Positions 44,842-54,025 of a stretch of 64,000 nucleotides of DNA are shown here, piece after piece. Source of the stretch: WTGU01 sp965200925 (lineage in GTDB: Bacteria; Pseudomonadota; Alphaproteobacteria; UBA828); NCBI GenBank assembly GCA_965200925.1, contig OZ241738.1, forward strand, positions 806,001 to 870,000. The letters run 5' to 3'. The notes under the pieces were generated by a model. That model saw only the letters and a program-made list of their open reading frames with translations. It was not told the origin of the DNA and did not search any database. Made by a program: the position numbers and the translations under genes. Every line of letters starts with the position of its first letter. The first letter of the stretch is position 1.

Positions 44842-45665
44842 AGCGCCCTCCTGTGAAACAGGAGAGCGGCGGCGGCGAGCGGCGCAGCGACCCAGGCCGC
44901 CATCACCGACAGGAGCAGGGACGGCCCGAAGCCGGCCCGTCCGGCGGCATCTGCCATGCCCGACAGCGCGACGACGCCCTCGGAGTGGGAGAGGTTGAAC
45001 ATCCGGTAGAGATCGACGGGATTGATCAGGAGCAGCGCGCCGAAGAGCGCCTCCGATATGGCGTGCCCCTCATCGGCGACCAGCGCGCCGAGAAGGGCCA
45101 TGTCGTAGAGCACGACGAAGACGAGCCAGACCGCGACGGCGATACCGGCAGCGGTTCCCCGGTCGCGGGTCGCGACGCTGATCGCGTAGCCGATCGCGAC
45201 GAAGATCGCGCCGAGCAATGCCGACGTTCCCATCATGGCGCCGAAGGCGCGCCATGCCTCCCCGTCGGCGCTCCCGCCCGACCCTGCGACCAAACCGGCC
45301 GCGCCGTAGCCGGCCGCGGTCGCCAGGGCGAGAATGGCGACGTGGCCGAGGAACTTGCCGAATACCACTTGCCAGCGCGCCACCGGGCAGGCGAGCAGCA
45401 GCAACATCGTGCCGCGCTCCACTTCGACCACGAACGTCTCGTAGGAGAGCAGCAGCGCGATCAAAGGGATCAGGAAGACGCCGAGGCTCGACAGACTGAC
45501 CACCGTCACGGCGAGGCGGTTCTCGTCCACCGCGCCGGTGGGCGCGCTGCCGAGCAGCGTCAGGATCAGCGCGAGCGCGCCCAGAAGGAGCGTCGCCGCG
45601 AGAATCCAGCGGTTGCGGAAGCCGTCTCGGATTTCCTTGCCGGCGATGGTGAGCAGCGCGTTCAT
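44838..45665 (-). CDS. nosY: NosY ABC transporter permease
   Basis: A 275-residue membrane protein with six hydrophobic segments, starting NALLTIAGKEIRDGFRNRW, the typical NosY/ABC-2 N-terminus. With NosF and NosD it forms the NosDFY complex that supplies sulfur, and transfers copper, for CuZ assembly. Start and stop overlap nosF and nosL by 4 bases each. Confidence 0.94.
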   Translation of the reverse strand: MNALLTIAGKEIRDGFRNRWILAATLLLGALALILTLLGSAPTGAVDENRLAVTVVSLSSLGVFLIPLIALLLSYETFVVEVERGTMLLLLACPVARWQVVFGKFLGHVAILALATAAGYGAAGLVAGSGGSADGEAWRAFGAMMGTSALLGAIFVAIGYAISVATRDRGTAAGIAVAVWLVFVVLYDMALLGALVADEGHAISEALFGALLLINPVDLYRMFNLSHSEGVVALSGMADAAGRAGFGPSLLLSVMAAWVAAPLAAAALLFHRRAL

Positions 45666-46585
45666 GGCCGGGTGTCGTCCCCTCGGTAGTGCGCATAGAG
45701 CGCGTCGAGCGGCGGCGGGCGGATTTCCGCGTCCTGCACGGTGCCGTCCAGCGCGGCGATGCGGCGCAGGAGCGCGATCGTCTCGCCCGGCGGGCAGGTG
45801 ATATCGACCGTGCGGTCGTCCGCCCGCGCGGCGAGGCCGTTCCCGAGCCGCGCCGCAACGGCGGCGGCGGTGCCGGGCGCGACGGTGACGCGCGCTTGCG
45901 CCGGCAGCGCCGCCGCGGCGCGCAGCTCGTCCAGCGTGCCGCAGGCTGCGAGGCGCCCGTTCTTCATGATCGCGATCCGCTCCAGCCGCCGCGCCTCGAC
46001 CTCGGTGAGCGTGTGCGACGAGAGCAGCACCGTCGCACCGGCGTCGGTCATGCCGCGCAGGATTTCGAAGAAGTCGCGCTGAAAGCCCGGGTCGAGCCCG
46101 GACGTCGGTTCGTCGAGCAACAGCAGGCCGGGAGCGCCCAGCAGCGCCTGCGCCAAGCCGAGACGTTGCCGCATTCCTTTGGAATAGGTCCCGATACGTC
46201 TGCCGGCGGCCTCCGCGAGGCCGACTCGCTCCAGAAGCGCGCGGCATTCGTGCGAGGGCACCCTCTTGAGACGCGCGTAGAAACCGAGCTGCGCACGCCC
46301 GGTCGTGTTGCCGGGGAACGTCACGTCCTCCGGCAGGAAGCCGATGCCTTTTCTCACCCGCACGGCTGTGGGATGCCCCGCCTCCGCGCCGAGAACACGC
46401 ACCCTCCCGCCGTCGGGCCTGACCAGGCCCAGCATCAGCTTCATCAGCGTCGTCTTGCCGGCGCCGTTGTGGCCGAGCAGCGCCAAGCTCTCGCCGGCCT
46501 GGATGTCGAGGGTCACGTCATCGACCGCGGTGCGTCCGCCGTAGCGCTTGGTCGCGTGCGCGATATCGACGACGGGCGCCGTCAT
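45662..46585 (-). CDS. nosF: NosF ABC transporter ATPase
   Basis: A 307-residue ATPase with Walker A GHNGAGKTT, signature YSKGMRQRLGLAQA, Walker B LLLLDEPTSGLDPGF and switch His in LLSSHTLTEVEA. It drives the NosDFY maturation complex for nitrous-oxide reductase. Overlaps with nosD and nosY are ATGA type. Confidence 0.95.
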   Translation of the reverse strand: MTAPVVDIAHATKRYGGRTAVDDVTLDIQAGESLALLGHNGAGKTTLMKLMLGLVRPDGGRVRVLGAEAGHPTAVRVRKGIGFLPEDVTFPGNTTGRAQLGFYARLKRVPSHECRALLERVGLAEAAGRRIGTYSKGMRQRLGLAQALLGAPGLLLLDEPTSGLDPGFQRDFFEILRGMTDAGATVLLSSHTLTEVEARRLERIAIMKNGRLAACGTLDELRAAAALPAQARVTVAPGTAAAVAARLGNGLAARADDRTVDITCPPGETIALLRRIAALDGTVQDAEIRPPPLDALYAHYRGDDTRP

Positions 46586-47886
46586 GCGCCGTTCTCCAAT
46601 ATGTCGGGCGAGGCGAGCGTCGGCGGCGGACGCATGAGAGGCGCGCTGTCGATGACACCGCCGGGGTAGAGTGCCGGGAACTGCTCCTGCGACCAGCGCA
46701 ATACCCGCATCGCGGGGCTGTTCAGCAACAACTTGGAGAGCGGATGGCGCCACAGCACTTGGTCGAGCAGACCGTTTGGCTTGTATGGTGCATCGGCGAT
46801 GCCGTCGCCGTTCAGATCGAATGCCGCATTGTCGCTCCAATAGTTGCCGCGGCCCTCGTGCGACCATTCCAGAAGGCGTGTTCCGACATATTTGACCTGG
46901 GTCTCGTTGCCGATGAACGCATTGCCGGCGAAGATGTTGCGCGCCGAGCCGGCCGTAAAGTGGATCCCAATGCGGCAGCCTTCGAAGCGGTTGTTGCGCA
47001 GGCGGTTCTTGTTCGCGTTGTAGAGGAAGACGCATTTGGAACCGCCTCGCCGGACGACATTTCCTGCGATGCCGGACTCGTTCACGTAGTTGAGCAGGAT
47101 GCCGTGATCCCGGTCGCCTTCCGACGAATTGCCGTGAACGTGCAGGCGGCGCGAGTACATCAAGGCGTAACCGGTATGGTTCCCCATCGAGATGTTGTCG
47201 ACGATCTCGGCGTCGTTCGCATACATGGAATGGACGGCGAAGCGCAGGTCGTGGAACCTGTTGCCGCGAAAGACGTTGCGCGCGCTCGTGGTCACGAAGA
47301 TGCCGTCCCGGCCGAAGCGGATGTCGTTGTCTTCGATGACCGAGCCGGGCGCGTTCCACAGGTGGACGCCGTTGCCGCGGTCGTTCACGCGCGGATTCCG
47401 GCCGCCGTCGATCCGGTTGTCCCGCACCGCGGCCCGCTCGGGACCGTGCAGATAGACGCCGAACAGGTTGTTCGTGAGGCGGTTCCCCTCGATCGACGCG
47501 CCGGCGCCCGCTTGGCCTACGAAAATCCCGGCGTCGACCGTGGTGAAATCCGTGCCGGAATTGCGGATCGTCAGGCCGCGGATGACGACGCCAGGGGCGG
47601 CGACTTCGATCACCCGGCCCCTCCCGCCGCCGTCCACGACAGCACCGGCCTCGCCCTGGAGCGCGAGGCGCGGCCGGTCCACCGTGACGGGCCCGCGGTG
47701 AATGCCGGGCTCCAGGACCAGCAGATCGCCGGGCCGGGCGGCGGCGAGCGCCTCGGCGAGGTGCCCGCCGCCCGGTGCCACCGAGATCGCGGCGGTATGC
47801 CCCGCCGCCGGGAATGGCAGGCAGAAAGCCACCGAAAGCAGCAGCCCGGCCGCGGCCGAGGCGCGCGCCCGGCGGTGCCCGCGCAT
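46582..47886 (-). CDS. nosD: NosD periplasmic copper/sulfur transfer protein
   Basis: A 434-residue protein with a signal peptide (GLLLSVAFCLPFPAAGH) and a right-handed beta-helix of carbohydrate-binding/CASH-type repeats: NNLFGVYLHG, NDIRFGRDGIFV, NRFHDLRFAVHSMYANDAEIVDN, GNHTGYALMYSRRL and NRFEGCRIGIHF. The segment MYSRRLHVHGNSSEGDRDHGILLNY is a NosD hallmark. It interacts with NosFY and hands over copper from NosL. Its ATG overlaps the nosZ stop by one base. Confidence 0.95.
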   Translation of the reverse strand: MRGHRRARASAAAGLLLSVAFCLPFPAAGHTAAISVAPGGGHLAEALAAARPGDLLVLEPGIHRGPVTVDRPRLALQGEAGAVVDGGGRGRVIEVAAPGVVIRGLTIRNSGTDFTTVDAGIFVGQAGAGASIEGNRLTNNLFGVYLHGPERAAVRDNRIDGGRNPRVNDRGNGVHLWNAPGSVIEDNDIRFGRDGIFVTTSARNVFRGNRFHDLRFAVHSMYANDAEIVDNISMGNHTGYALMYSRRLHVHGNSSEGDRDHGILLNYVNESGIAGNVVRRGGSKCVFLYNANKNRLRNNRFEGCRIGIHFTAGSARNIFAGNAFIGNETQVKYVGTRLLEWSHEGRGNYWSDNAAFDLNGDGIADAPYKPNGLLDQVLWRHPLSKLLLNSPAMRVLRWSQEQFPALYPGGVIDSAPLMRPPPTLASPDILENGA

Positions 47887-49817
47887 CACGTGGCCTTGGG
47901 TTTGACGAACATCCGGCCCCGCATCTCCATGTGGAGCGCATGGCAGAACCATTGGCAATAGAACCAGTGGACGCCCGGCCGGTCCGCGGTGAAAGTCACC
48001 GAGGCCGTCGCCTGCGGCGCGATCTCCATGATGATGCCGTAGTTGGAAAGCGCCCACCCGTGGGTGAGGTCATCGATATCGTCCATGTTGGTGATGAAGA
48101 CAGTGATTTCGTCACCTTCGTTCACCGTGAAGGATTCGAGGCTGAACTCGGGTGCGACGGAATACATGTAGACGCGCACCTTGTTGCCGTCCCGCACGAC
48201 GTCCTCGCCCCAATCGAGGTCCACGCCGTCCCGCGCCGCCCACTTCCGGGCCTCTTCCCACGCCGGGCTGTTGCGGTCCCAGACCTGCTTCGGATTGACC
48301 TTGGAGCGGTGCACGATGATGCAGTCGTGCGGCTCGGCGAAGGTCGGGCTGTCGTGAACGAGCTTCATCTCGTCGCCGGAAATGTCGATCATCTGCTCGG
48401 CTTCCGGCTTCAACGGACCGACGTTCAGGAAGCGGTCCTTGGAGAATTTGTTGAGGGAGAACAGCCACTGGCCATCGGCCTCCCTGGTCTCGCCCATGGA
48501 GGTGTGGTTGTGGCCGGGCTGGTAGTGCACGTCGATCTTATCGATGATCGGGTCGATGTCCTCGCCGTTGTACTGTCGGATCGCCGCCTCGAGGTTCCAC
48601 TTGGCGATCTGGCTGTCCAGGAACAGGGTCGTGTAGCAGTTGCCCCGGCCGTCGAAGGCCGTGTGCAGCGGACCGAGGCCGAGCTCCGGTTCGGCGACGA
48701 TGACGTCACGGGGTTGGATCCTGTCTTCGAACAGGTCGTCCAGCCGGCGCACGTCGATCACCGAGCAGGTCGGCGACAGCTTGCCGTTGACGACGATGTG
48801 GATGCCATCGGGTGCGGTGTTGACGCCGTGCGGGCTTGTCGGAATCGGGATGTAGCGGGTGTAGGGAGAGCCTTTCCGGCCATCGAACACCTTGATTCCG
48901 TTGTGTATCTCATAATCGCCGTTCCTCACGCCTTCCTCGATGCGCGGGACATTGAAAACCACCGCCCAGTCGCGCTCGGCCGCCGTCATGTCCGCGAGGG
49001 TCATGCCCTTCTCGGAGTTGTAGCAGGACGACACGACGTATTTTCCCTGGTAGTCGGCGTCCACATTGTCGAGATTTCCGTCGACGATGACCTGCCACGC
49101 GACCTCCATGCTGTCGCCGTCAACTGCGCTGAAAATAGCGACGTATTTCGACGGATCATCGAGGACGCTCCCGTCGTTGGGCAGCGGAACCTCGTGCTCA
49201 CCGTTGCAGAAGAGATAGCCGGTCCGCGGGTATTTCTGAGGCCGCATTCCGTGGATGTCGTTGGCGTTCGGGATTTCGATGATCTTGTCCGGCTTCATCG
49301 TCGCGCAATCGATTCGCGCCAGCCGGGTGTTGGCCTTGTCGTTGATCCACAGATACCGGCCGTCGTAAGTGCCATCCGTGAACGACATGTGCGGATGGTG
49401 GGCGTCGCCGTTGCTGTAGAGTCCGCCGCGATTCTTCAGGAATTTCTTCGTCTCCTCCGTCAACCCGTCGGTCAGGATCTTGCGGCTTTCGTTGGTGATG
49501 CCCCAGCCCGTCGCGCTGTCGGTGTTGAAGACCGGAATGCGCATCAACTCGCGCATGGAAGGCACGCCGACGATCCGGATCTCGCCGGAATGGCCGCCGG
49601 ACCAGAAGCCGTAATAGTCGTCGAGCTGGCCGGGCCCGATCGCGTCCACGGCCCGCGCCCGCCGGGGCGTCATCGCGACGCCGGCACCGAGCCCTGCCAC
49701 GCCCGCCGTGGTCGCGGCTGCCGTCTTGCTCAACCCGGCCACCGTCGCGAGTTTTGCGGCGTTGCCGAACAGGTCGCGGCGTGTCATGCCACCGGAGTCA
49801 GGTTTCTTCCGTGCCAT
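47886..49817 (-). CDS. nosZ: Nitrous-oxide reductase, clade I (Tat-exported)
   Basis: A 643-residue periplasmic copper enzyme reducing N2O to N2. The Tat signal is MTRRDLFGNAAK, as in clade I enzymes. The seven-bladed propeller carries the CuZ His ligands in GDAHHPHMSFTDG, NDIHGMRPQ, SPHGVNTAPDG, GLGPLHTAFDG, QPGHNHTSMGE and FAEPHDCIIVH. The C-terminal cupredoxin domain binds CuA through DLTHGWALSNYGI and WFYCQWFCHALHMEM. All ligands seem intact. AAGGAG precedes the ATG. Clade I NosZ usually goes with NosR and NosX, both present here. Confidence 0.98.
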   Translation of the reverse strand: MARKKPDSGGMTRRDLFGNAAKLATVAGLSKTAAATTAGVAGLGAGVAMTPRRARAVDAIGPGQLDDYYGFWSGGHSGEIRIVGVPSMRELMRIPVFNTDSATGWGITNESRKILTDGLTEETKKFLKNRGGLYSNGDAHHPHMSFTDGTYDGRYLWINDKANTRLARIDCATMKPDKIIEIPNANDIHGMRPQKYPRTGYLFCNGEHEVPLPNDGSVLDDPSKYVAIFSAVDGDSMEVAWQVIVDGNLDNVDADYQGKYVVSSCYNSEKGMTLADMTAAERDWAVVFNVPRIEEGVRNGDYEIHNGIKVFDGRKGSPYTRYIPIPTSPHGVNTAPDGIHIVVNGKLSPTCSVIDVRRLDDLFEDRIQPRDVIVAEPELGLGPLHTAFDGRGNCYTTLFLDSQIAKWNLEAAIRQYNGEDIDPIIDKIDVHYQPGHNHTSMGETREADGQWLFSLNKFSKDRFLNVGPLKPEAEQMIDISGDEMKLVHDSPTFAEPHDCIIVHRSKVNPKQVWDRNSPAWEEARKWAARDGVDLDWGEDVVRDGNKVRVYMYSVAPEFSLESFTVNEGDEITVFITNMDDIDDLTHGWALSNYGIIMEIAPQATASVTFTADRPGVHWFYCQWFCHALHMEMRGRMFVKPKAT

Positions 49818-49859
49818 CGATCGTTCTCCTTCTTCCGCGTTGCTTGGTCGGTGATGCTG

Positions 49860-52076
49860 TCAGCCGCCTTGGCGCTGCGAACGGGCCCCGGTCGGGGCCG
49901 CCGTGGTGCTGCCGGGAGGCGGAATGGGCGACGCCAGGGCGCGGCGGCGTTCGCGCCGGAGGCGCCGCTGGATCATCGTCGGGCATCTGTGCTCGTCGTC
50001 GTAGAGTTCCTGGCAGTGCAGGCAGTAGAGGCACTCGTTCGGGTTTATGTGCCCGTCCGGATGGATCGCCTGCACCATGCATTCCTGGGCACAGCGGTGG
50101 CATGGCGCGCCGCATTCCTTGTGGCGCCTGAGCCATTCGAAAATCCGCAGCTTGCCGGGAATCGCGAGCGCCGCGCCGAGCGGGCAGAGGTAACGGCAGA
50201 AGAAGCGTTCGATGAAGAGGCCGATCGCCAGCAGGAGGCCGGCATAGAGCACGAACGGCCATTCCCGCGCGAAACGCAGGATTACCGACGTCTTGAACGG
50301 CTCGACTTCCGACATTTCCTCGGCGAAGCCCAGGGAATAGAAAGACAGCCCGAACAGGGCGATGAAGACGATGTATTTCACGGGCCAGAGGCGCTCGTGC
50401 AGGCCCCACGGCACCTGTAGCTGCGGGATGCGGAGCAGTCGGGCGCCCTTGTTCAGAAGCTCCTGCAAGGCGCCGAAGGGGCAGAGCCAGCCGCAGAACG
50501 GTCCGCGGCCCCAGAACAGCAGCGATGCCGCGACCCCGATCCAGAGCACGAAGATCAGCGGGTCCATCAGGAAAGTCTCCCACCTGAAGTCCGTGATCAG
50601 GGCGTTGGTGAAGGTCATGACGTTGACTACGGAAAGCTGTGCCTGCGCGTAGCCGCCGATCCAGGCCACGGTGAAGAGCAGGAAGCCTGCCCGCACGGCG
50701 GTCGCCAGCCGCGGCCGGCGTGCGAACCAGTTCTGGAAGAAGAAGATGCCGGTGAGTGCGATCAGTGCCACGGCCAGCACCGAAACGTCCACCAGCTTTT
50801 CCCGCCAGACACGCTGCCACAGCGGCGCCCGGCCGGCACCGGGTGGCGCGGCGGTGGGGATGTCCGCGGCCGCCGGCGCGCGTTCGACGTAGCGTTCCGG
50901 CAGGACGTAGCGCAGGTCGTAGGTCAGGAAATCCTTTTCCAGGGCGCCGATGGCGCGGTGCACCAGGAGCTCGAGCCGCCACGGCGCCGTCGGGTCGAAG
51001 GCGGCCTCCGCCGGCAGCAGAAAGAGCCCGACCTCCCGGAAATCCTGGGCATGCTCGGCTGCGACGCCGCCGAGGCGTTTGTAGTCTCGGTCGCGAAAGC
51101 GGAAGCTGTTCGCGCCCTGGACGATGCGGATGCGGTCGAAGATGCCGCCCCGTACGTAGCCGGACCCCTTGAACGAATAGAGCCCGTTGCCGGCGACGAG
51201 GATCGCGTGCCGTCCTGCCTCGAGCCGGGCGGCGAGCAAGCCGTACTCGGCTTCGCCGAGGAGGCTGCGCCCGATGGCGGGCGCGCTCGCGAGCGCCGTG
51301 TACAGGTCGGTGAAGACGTCTTCCGGGTCGCTGCTCTCGGAACGCGCCGCGGCTTCCGTCTTGCCGGCTCTTTCGAATGCCGCAGTGACCTCGCCCACGT
51401 CGAGGGTGAGCCGCCGCACCGAGCCGTCGCCGATCAGGGTGAGCCAGTCGTCGATCCCGGCGATGTCGGTTTTCACGCGGCCGGCTGGTCTCCGTTCCGC
51501 CTCGCGGGGCGGTCCTCCGATGCCCAGCGCCCGCGCCATCCCGATGGCCGCGTGGGTGATGGCGTCGTCGATCACCATCACCGTCACCGTCGCGCCGCTG
51601 ATGATGTCAGGCGCGCGGCCCGGCCGCTCGTCCCGCTGTCCGGAGGCGCCGGCGTCTCGCCCGACATAGCCGTCGATGAACGACGCGATCCGCGCCTCCG
51701 GAATGCCGATGAGCACGATCGGCTCAGCGTGCTCGTGGAGCCGGGCGCCGGTGATCCGGCCGGCCGGATCCATTCCGATGAGGATGTGGATCGGCTTGCC
51801 GGAATAGCCGACGGCGGCGACCACGTCGGTATTGAGGAAGACATGCCCCGCCAGATCGACACCGCGATAGACAGGCGCCCGCGGCGGCGTTCCCTCGACG
51901 GCGCCGAAGCGGTCGGCGCCCGGCACGAGATCGCCCGGTTCGATCGTCGCCAGCGCGTCCGCAAGCGGTTGCGCGGCGCGCGCCGGCAGGGCGGCCACGA
52001 GGACGATCAGAAGCGGTGCCACCGCGCGGGCCATGCCCGTCGCCCGCGCGCGATCGTGCGGGTGCGCCGGGTTCAT
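49860..52076 (-). CDS. nosR: NosR, flavin/iron-sulfur electron donor and nos regulator
   Basis: A 738-residue membrane protein. After a signal segment (VAPLLIVLVAALPARA) comes a periplasmic FMN-binding domain with the flavinylation motif SGATVT (~residue 160). About six helices follow with the CxxxCP motifs CGWLCPFGAL and CRYLCPLGAA, then a C-terminal ferredoxin-like domain (CGAPCHRCAQECMVQAI; CLYCLHCQELYDDEHRCP). NosR passes quinol electrons to NosZ and is needed for nos expression. ATG 52034 is an alternative start right at the signal peptide. It begins the nosRZDFYLX operon, downstream of the dyad at 52177-52198. Confidence 0.95.
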   Translation of the reverse strand: MNPAHPHDRARATGMARAVAPLLIVLVAALPARAAQPLADALATIEPGDLVPGADRFGAVEGTPPRAPVYRGVDLAGHVFLNTDVVAAVGYSGKPIHILIGMDPAGRITGARLHEHAEPIVLIGIPEARIASFIDGYVGRDAGASGQRDERPGRAPDIISGATVTVMVIDDAITHAAIGMARALGIGGPPREAERRPAGRVKTDIAGIDDWLTLIGDGSVRRLTLDVGEVTAAFERAGKTEAAARSESSDPEDVFTDLYTALASAPAIGRSLLGEAEYGLLAARLEAGRHAILVAGNGLYSFKGSGYVRGGIFDRIRIVQGANSFRFRDRDYKRLGGVAAEHAQDFREVGLFLLPAEAAFDPTAPWRLELLVHRAIGALEKDFLTYDLRYVLPERYVERAPAAADIPTAAPPGAGRAPLWQRVWREKLVDVSVLAVALIALTGIFFFQNWFARRPRLATAVRAGFLLFTVAWIGGYAQAQLSVVNVMTFTNALITDFRWETFLMDPLIFVLWIGVAASLLFWGRGPFCGWLCPFGALQELLNKGARLLRIPQLQVPWGLHERLWPVKYIVFIALFGLSFYSLGFAEEMSEVEPFKTSVILRFAREWPFVLYAGLLLAIGLFIERFFCRYLCPLGAALAIPGKLRIFEWLRRHKECGAPCHRCAQECMVQAIHPDGHINPNECLYCLHCQELYDDEHRCPTMIQRRLRRERRRALASPIPPPGSTTAAPTGARSQRQGG

Positions 52077-52176
52077 CGCGATGGTCGGGCCGAGGGTCCG
52101 TGCAATCGCCCTGCCTCCCTCGTTCGTGGCGCGCCCGGCGCCGCGTGGCAGAAAGCGTAAACGTCGGCGGCGGCGC

Positions 52177-52198
52177 GTCCTTGACGCCGGTCAAGGAC
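52177..52198. promoter_or_regulatory. FNR/NNR-type dyad between nosR and ferritin-like gene
   Basis: GTCCTTGAC-GCCG-GTCAAGGAC is a 22-bp site with two perfect 9-bp arms. The core TTGAC-N4-GTCAA fits the TTG-N8-CAA pattern of NNR/NnrR/DNR operators. It lies 101 bases before the nosR start and 85 bases before the ferritin-like start. A Crp/Fnr regulator is encoded 1 kb away. Confidence 0.75.
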
Positions 52199-52282
52199 GC
52201 CCGCGTCCGGTCGCGCTCCATCGGTGGCGGGGGGCCGGCCTGGGGAGCGTCCGATGATCGCAGCGGCGAGAGGGCGGCATCC

Positions 52283-53203
52283 GTGACTCTGCCGAAAACA
52301 CCCGAAGCGCTGATGGCTGCGGCGCGCGCCATGGAGCGGGAGGCTGCGGCGTGCTACGACGAGCTCGCGGACGAGATGGCGCGTCACGGAAACCGCGAAC
52401 TCGCCGCCCTGTTCGCCGGCCTCGCCGCGGAGGAGCGCGCGCACGAGGCCCGCATCGGACGCCGGTCGGGTCGGGGCGACGTCGGTGGGGCGCCGGTCCC
52501 GCTCCCGTGGCGAACGCCGGAGGCGACGGATCGCACGGCCGGGGCGGAGGCGGGTGGACCCTGGCTCATGACGCCCTACCGCGCGCTCTGCCTGGCGGTG
52601 GCCAACGAGGAGCGTGCCTTCGCGTTCTTCTCCGGCGCCGCCGCCGCCGCGGCGGACCGGTCGCTACGGGAGATGGCGGAGGCGCTCGCCAAGGAGGAGC
52701 TGGAACATATCGTCCGCCTGCGGCTCGAACGCCGCCGCGCGTGGCGCGCTGAATCCCGGGCGGGGGGAGGGAGCGGCGCGGTGCGCTCCCTTGCGGATCT
52801 TCTGCGCCGGGCGCACGCGATCGAGCGCACGGCCGCGCGCCGCTACGAGGCATCCGAGCGGGCGGCGGCGGGTGGGGAGGAGGCGGTCGGCGCCGTCTTC
52901 CGCAGCTTGGCGGCGGAGCAGCGGCGCCGCTTGGCCGATCTTGCCCTTCGCGCCGAGGGCGCAGGCGTCCACCTCCCGGCCGCGCCGGACTCTCCGCCTG
53001 CTGCCGCCGGAGAGACACGGGGCAGCGCGCTTCGCCTCGCGCTTGCCGATGCGGGAAGGGCGTTCGATTTCTACGCCTCGGTCGCGGAGCGGGGCGTCGA
53101 TCAGGAGGTGGTGGCGGAAGCGCAGCGCCTCGCCGGGCACGCGCTCGACAGGCTCACGCGCATCCGCGGCCGGATGGCGGCGCGCGGCGAAGCCTCGGCG
53201 TGA
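52283..53203 (+). CDS. Double ferritin-like domain protein (rubrerythrin-like)
   Basis: A 306-residue helical protein made of two ferritin-like halves. The first half (~10-165) has diiron ligands in the E-x30-ExxH pattern: AMEREAAACYDELA...AEERAHE and ANEERAFAFF...KEELEHIV. The second half (~175-300) repeats the helices (AHAIERTAARRYEASER, AAEQRRRLADL) but lacks most ligands. GTG 52283 follows GAGAGGG; ATG 52312 is an alternative. The role may be iron storage, or peroxide or NO handling during denitrification, inferred from the shared dyad with nosR. Its last 50 bases overlap the convergent Crp/Fnr gene. Confidence 0.72.
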   Translation: MTLPKTPEALMAAARAMEREAAACYDELADEMARHGNRELAALFAGLAAEERAHEARIGRRSGRGDVGGAPVPLPWRTPEATDRTAGAEAGGPWLMTPYRALCLAVANEERAFAFFSGAAAAAADRSLREMAEALAKEELEHIVRLRLERRRAWRAESRAGGGSGAVRSLADLLRRAHAIERTAARRYEASERAAAGGEEAVGAVFRSLAAEQRRRLADLALRAEGAGVHLPAAPDSPPAAAGETRGSALRLALADAGRAFDFYASVAERGVDQEVVAEAQRLAGHALDRLTRIRGRMAARGEASA

Positions 53204-53930
53204 GGCCGACACCGGCGCCCTCCGCGAGGTGGCGCAGCGCACCGGTGTCAGGGACAACGACTTGGCGTTCGCGAGTCTCGACCCCGGCGGCGCGGAGCTT
53301 CGCCAGCGCGCGGGACAGGGTCTCCGGCTGCATCCCGAGGCGCGCCGCGACCAGCGCCTTTTCGGTGGGCAAGTCGATCGTCGCCGCCGCGCGCCCTTCG
53401 GGGCAGAGCTTCAGCAGAAACGCGCTCAGCCGCTGTGTGGAGGATTTGATCGTGCGCTGTTCCAGCTGTTGCACGAGGCCGCGCAAATGTCGCGACATGC
53501 TGCCGAGCATGTTGACGGCGAGCGCGGGATCGCGGCGCAGCCGACTGGTGAACGCGGCGGCGGGCACGACGAGCAGGCGCGCCTCCTCGACGATTTCCGC
53601 GCTCACCGGAAAGACGCCCTCGGCGAAGCTCGCGGCCTCGGCGAAGGATTCACCGCGGGTGAACACGGCGATAACCGCCTCGTGCCCGTCCGGCGTCGCG
53701 CGGAACAGCTTCACCCACCCGTCCAGCACGACGTAGAATCGGTCCGCCGGCTCGCCTTGGAGGAACAGCACGGTGTGGCGCGCGTGGCGGCGGATCGAGG
53801 CGTCGGCCAGCAGCGTGCGCAGAAGCGCCGGTTCCAGGCCCTCGAACAACGGCAGCGCGGCCAGAAGCGCCTCGTCTTCCGCCGCGCGCCCCGCGCGCCG
53901 CACGAACCTGCCCACCGGTGGATCGGTCAT
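53154..53930 (-). CDS. Crp/Fnr family regulator, DNR/NNR-like
   Basis: A 258-residue regulator. The cyclic-nucleotide-binding-like beta domain is at ~25-140 (LFLQGEPADRFYVVLDGWVKLFR), a dimerisation helix at ~140-170 and the winged helix at ~190-230 (LPTEKALVAARLGMQPETLSRALAKL). No N-terminal Cys cluster is present, so it is not an oxygen-sensing FNR; it resembles NO-responsive DNR/NNR proteins. It probably acts on the dyad in the nosR/ferritin-like promoter, which would couple NO to N2O reduction. The C-terminal ~16 codons overlap the ferritin-like gene tail to tail. Confidence 0.85.
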   Translation of the reverse strand: MTDPPVGRFVRRAGRAAEDEALLAALPLFEGLEPALLRTLLADASIRRHARHTVLFLQGEPADRFYVVLDGWVKLFRATPDGHEAVIAVFTRGESFAEAASFAEGVFPVSAEIVEEARLLVVPAAAFTSRLRRDPALAVNMLGSMSRHLRGLVQQLEQRTIKSSTQRLSAFLLKLCPEGRAAATIDLPTEKALVAARLGMQPETLSRALAKLRAAGVETRERQVVVPDTGALRHLAEGAGVGLTPRLRRAPPSGRGCA

Positions 53931-54025
53931 GCGCCTCTTGTCCCTTCGCCACTGGAAACCGCCGCGCCGGGGAGCGACAATATACCCGCGGGTCGTCGCT
54001 CGGCGACCACGGGGGCAGGGACGCC

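Noticed and set aside
53918..54025. Upstream extension of the SDR gene
   Set aside because: The TGCDRGIG nucleotide-binding motif normally starts within ten residues of the N-terminus, and ATG 54026 has a good ribosome site.
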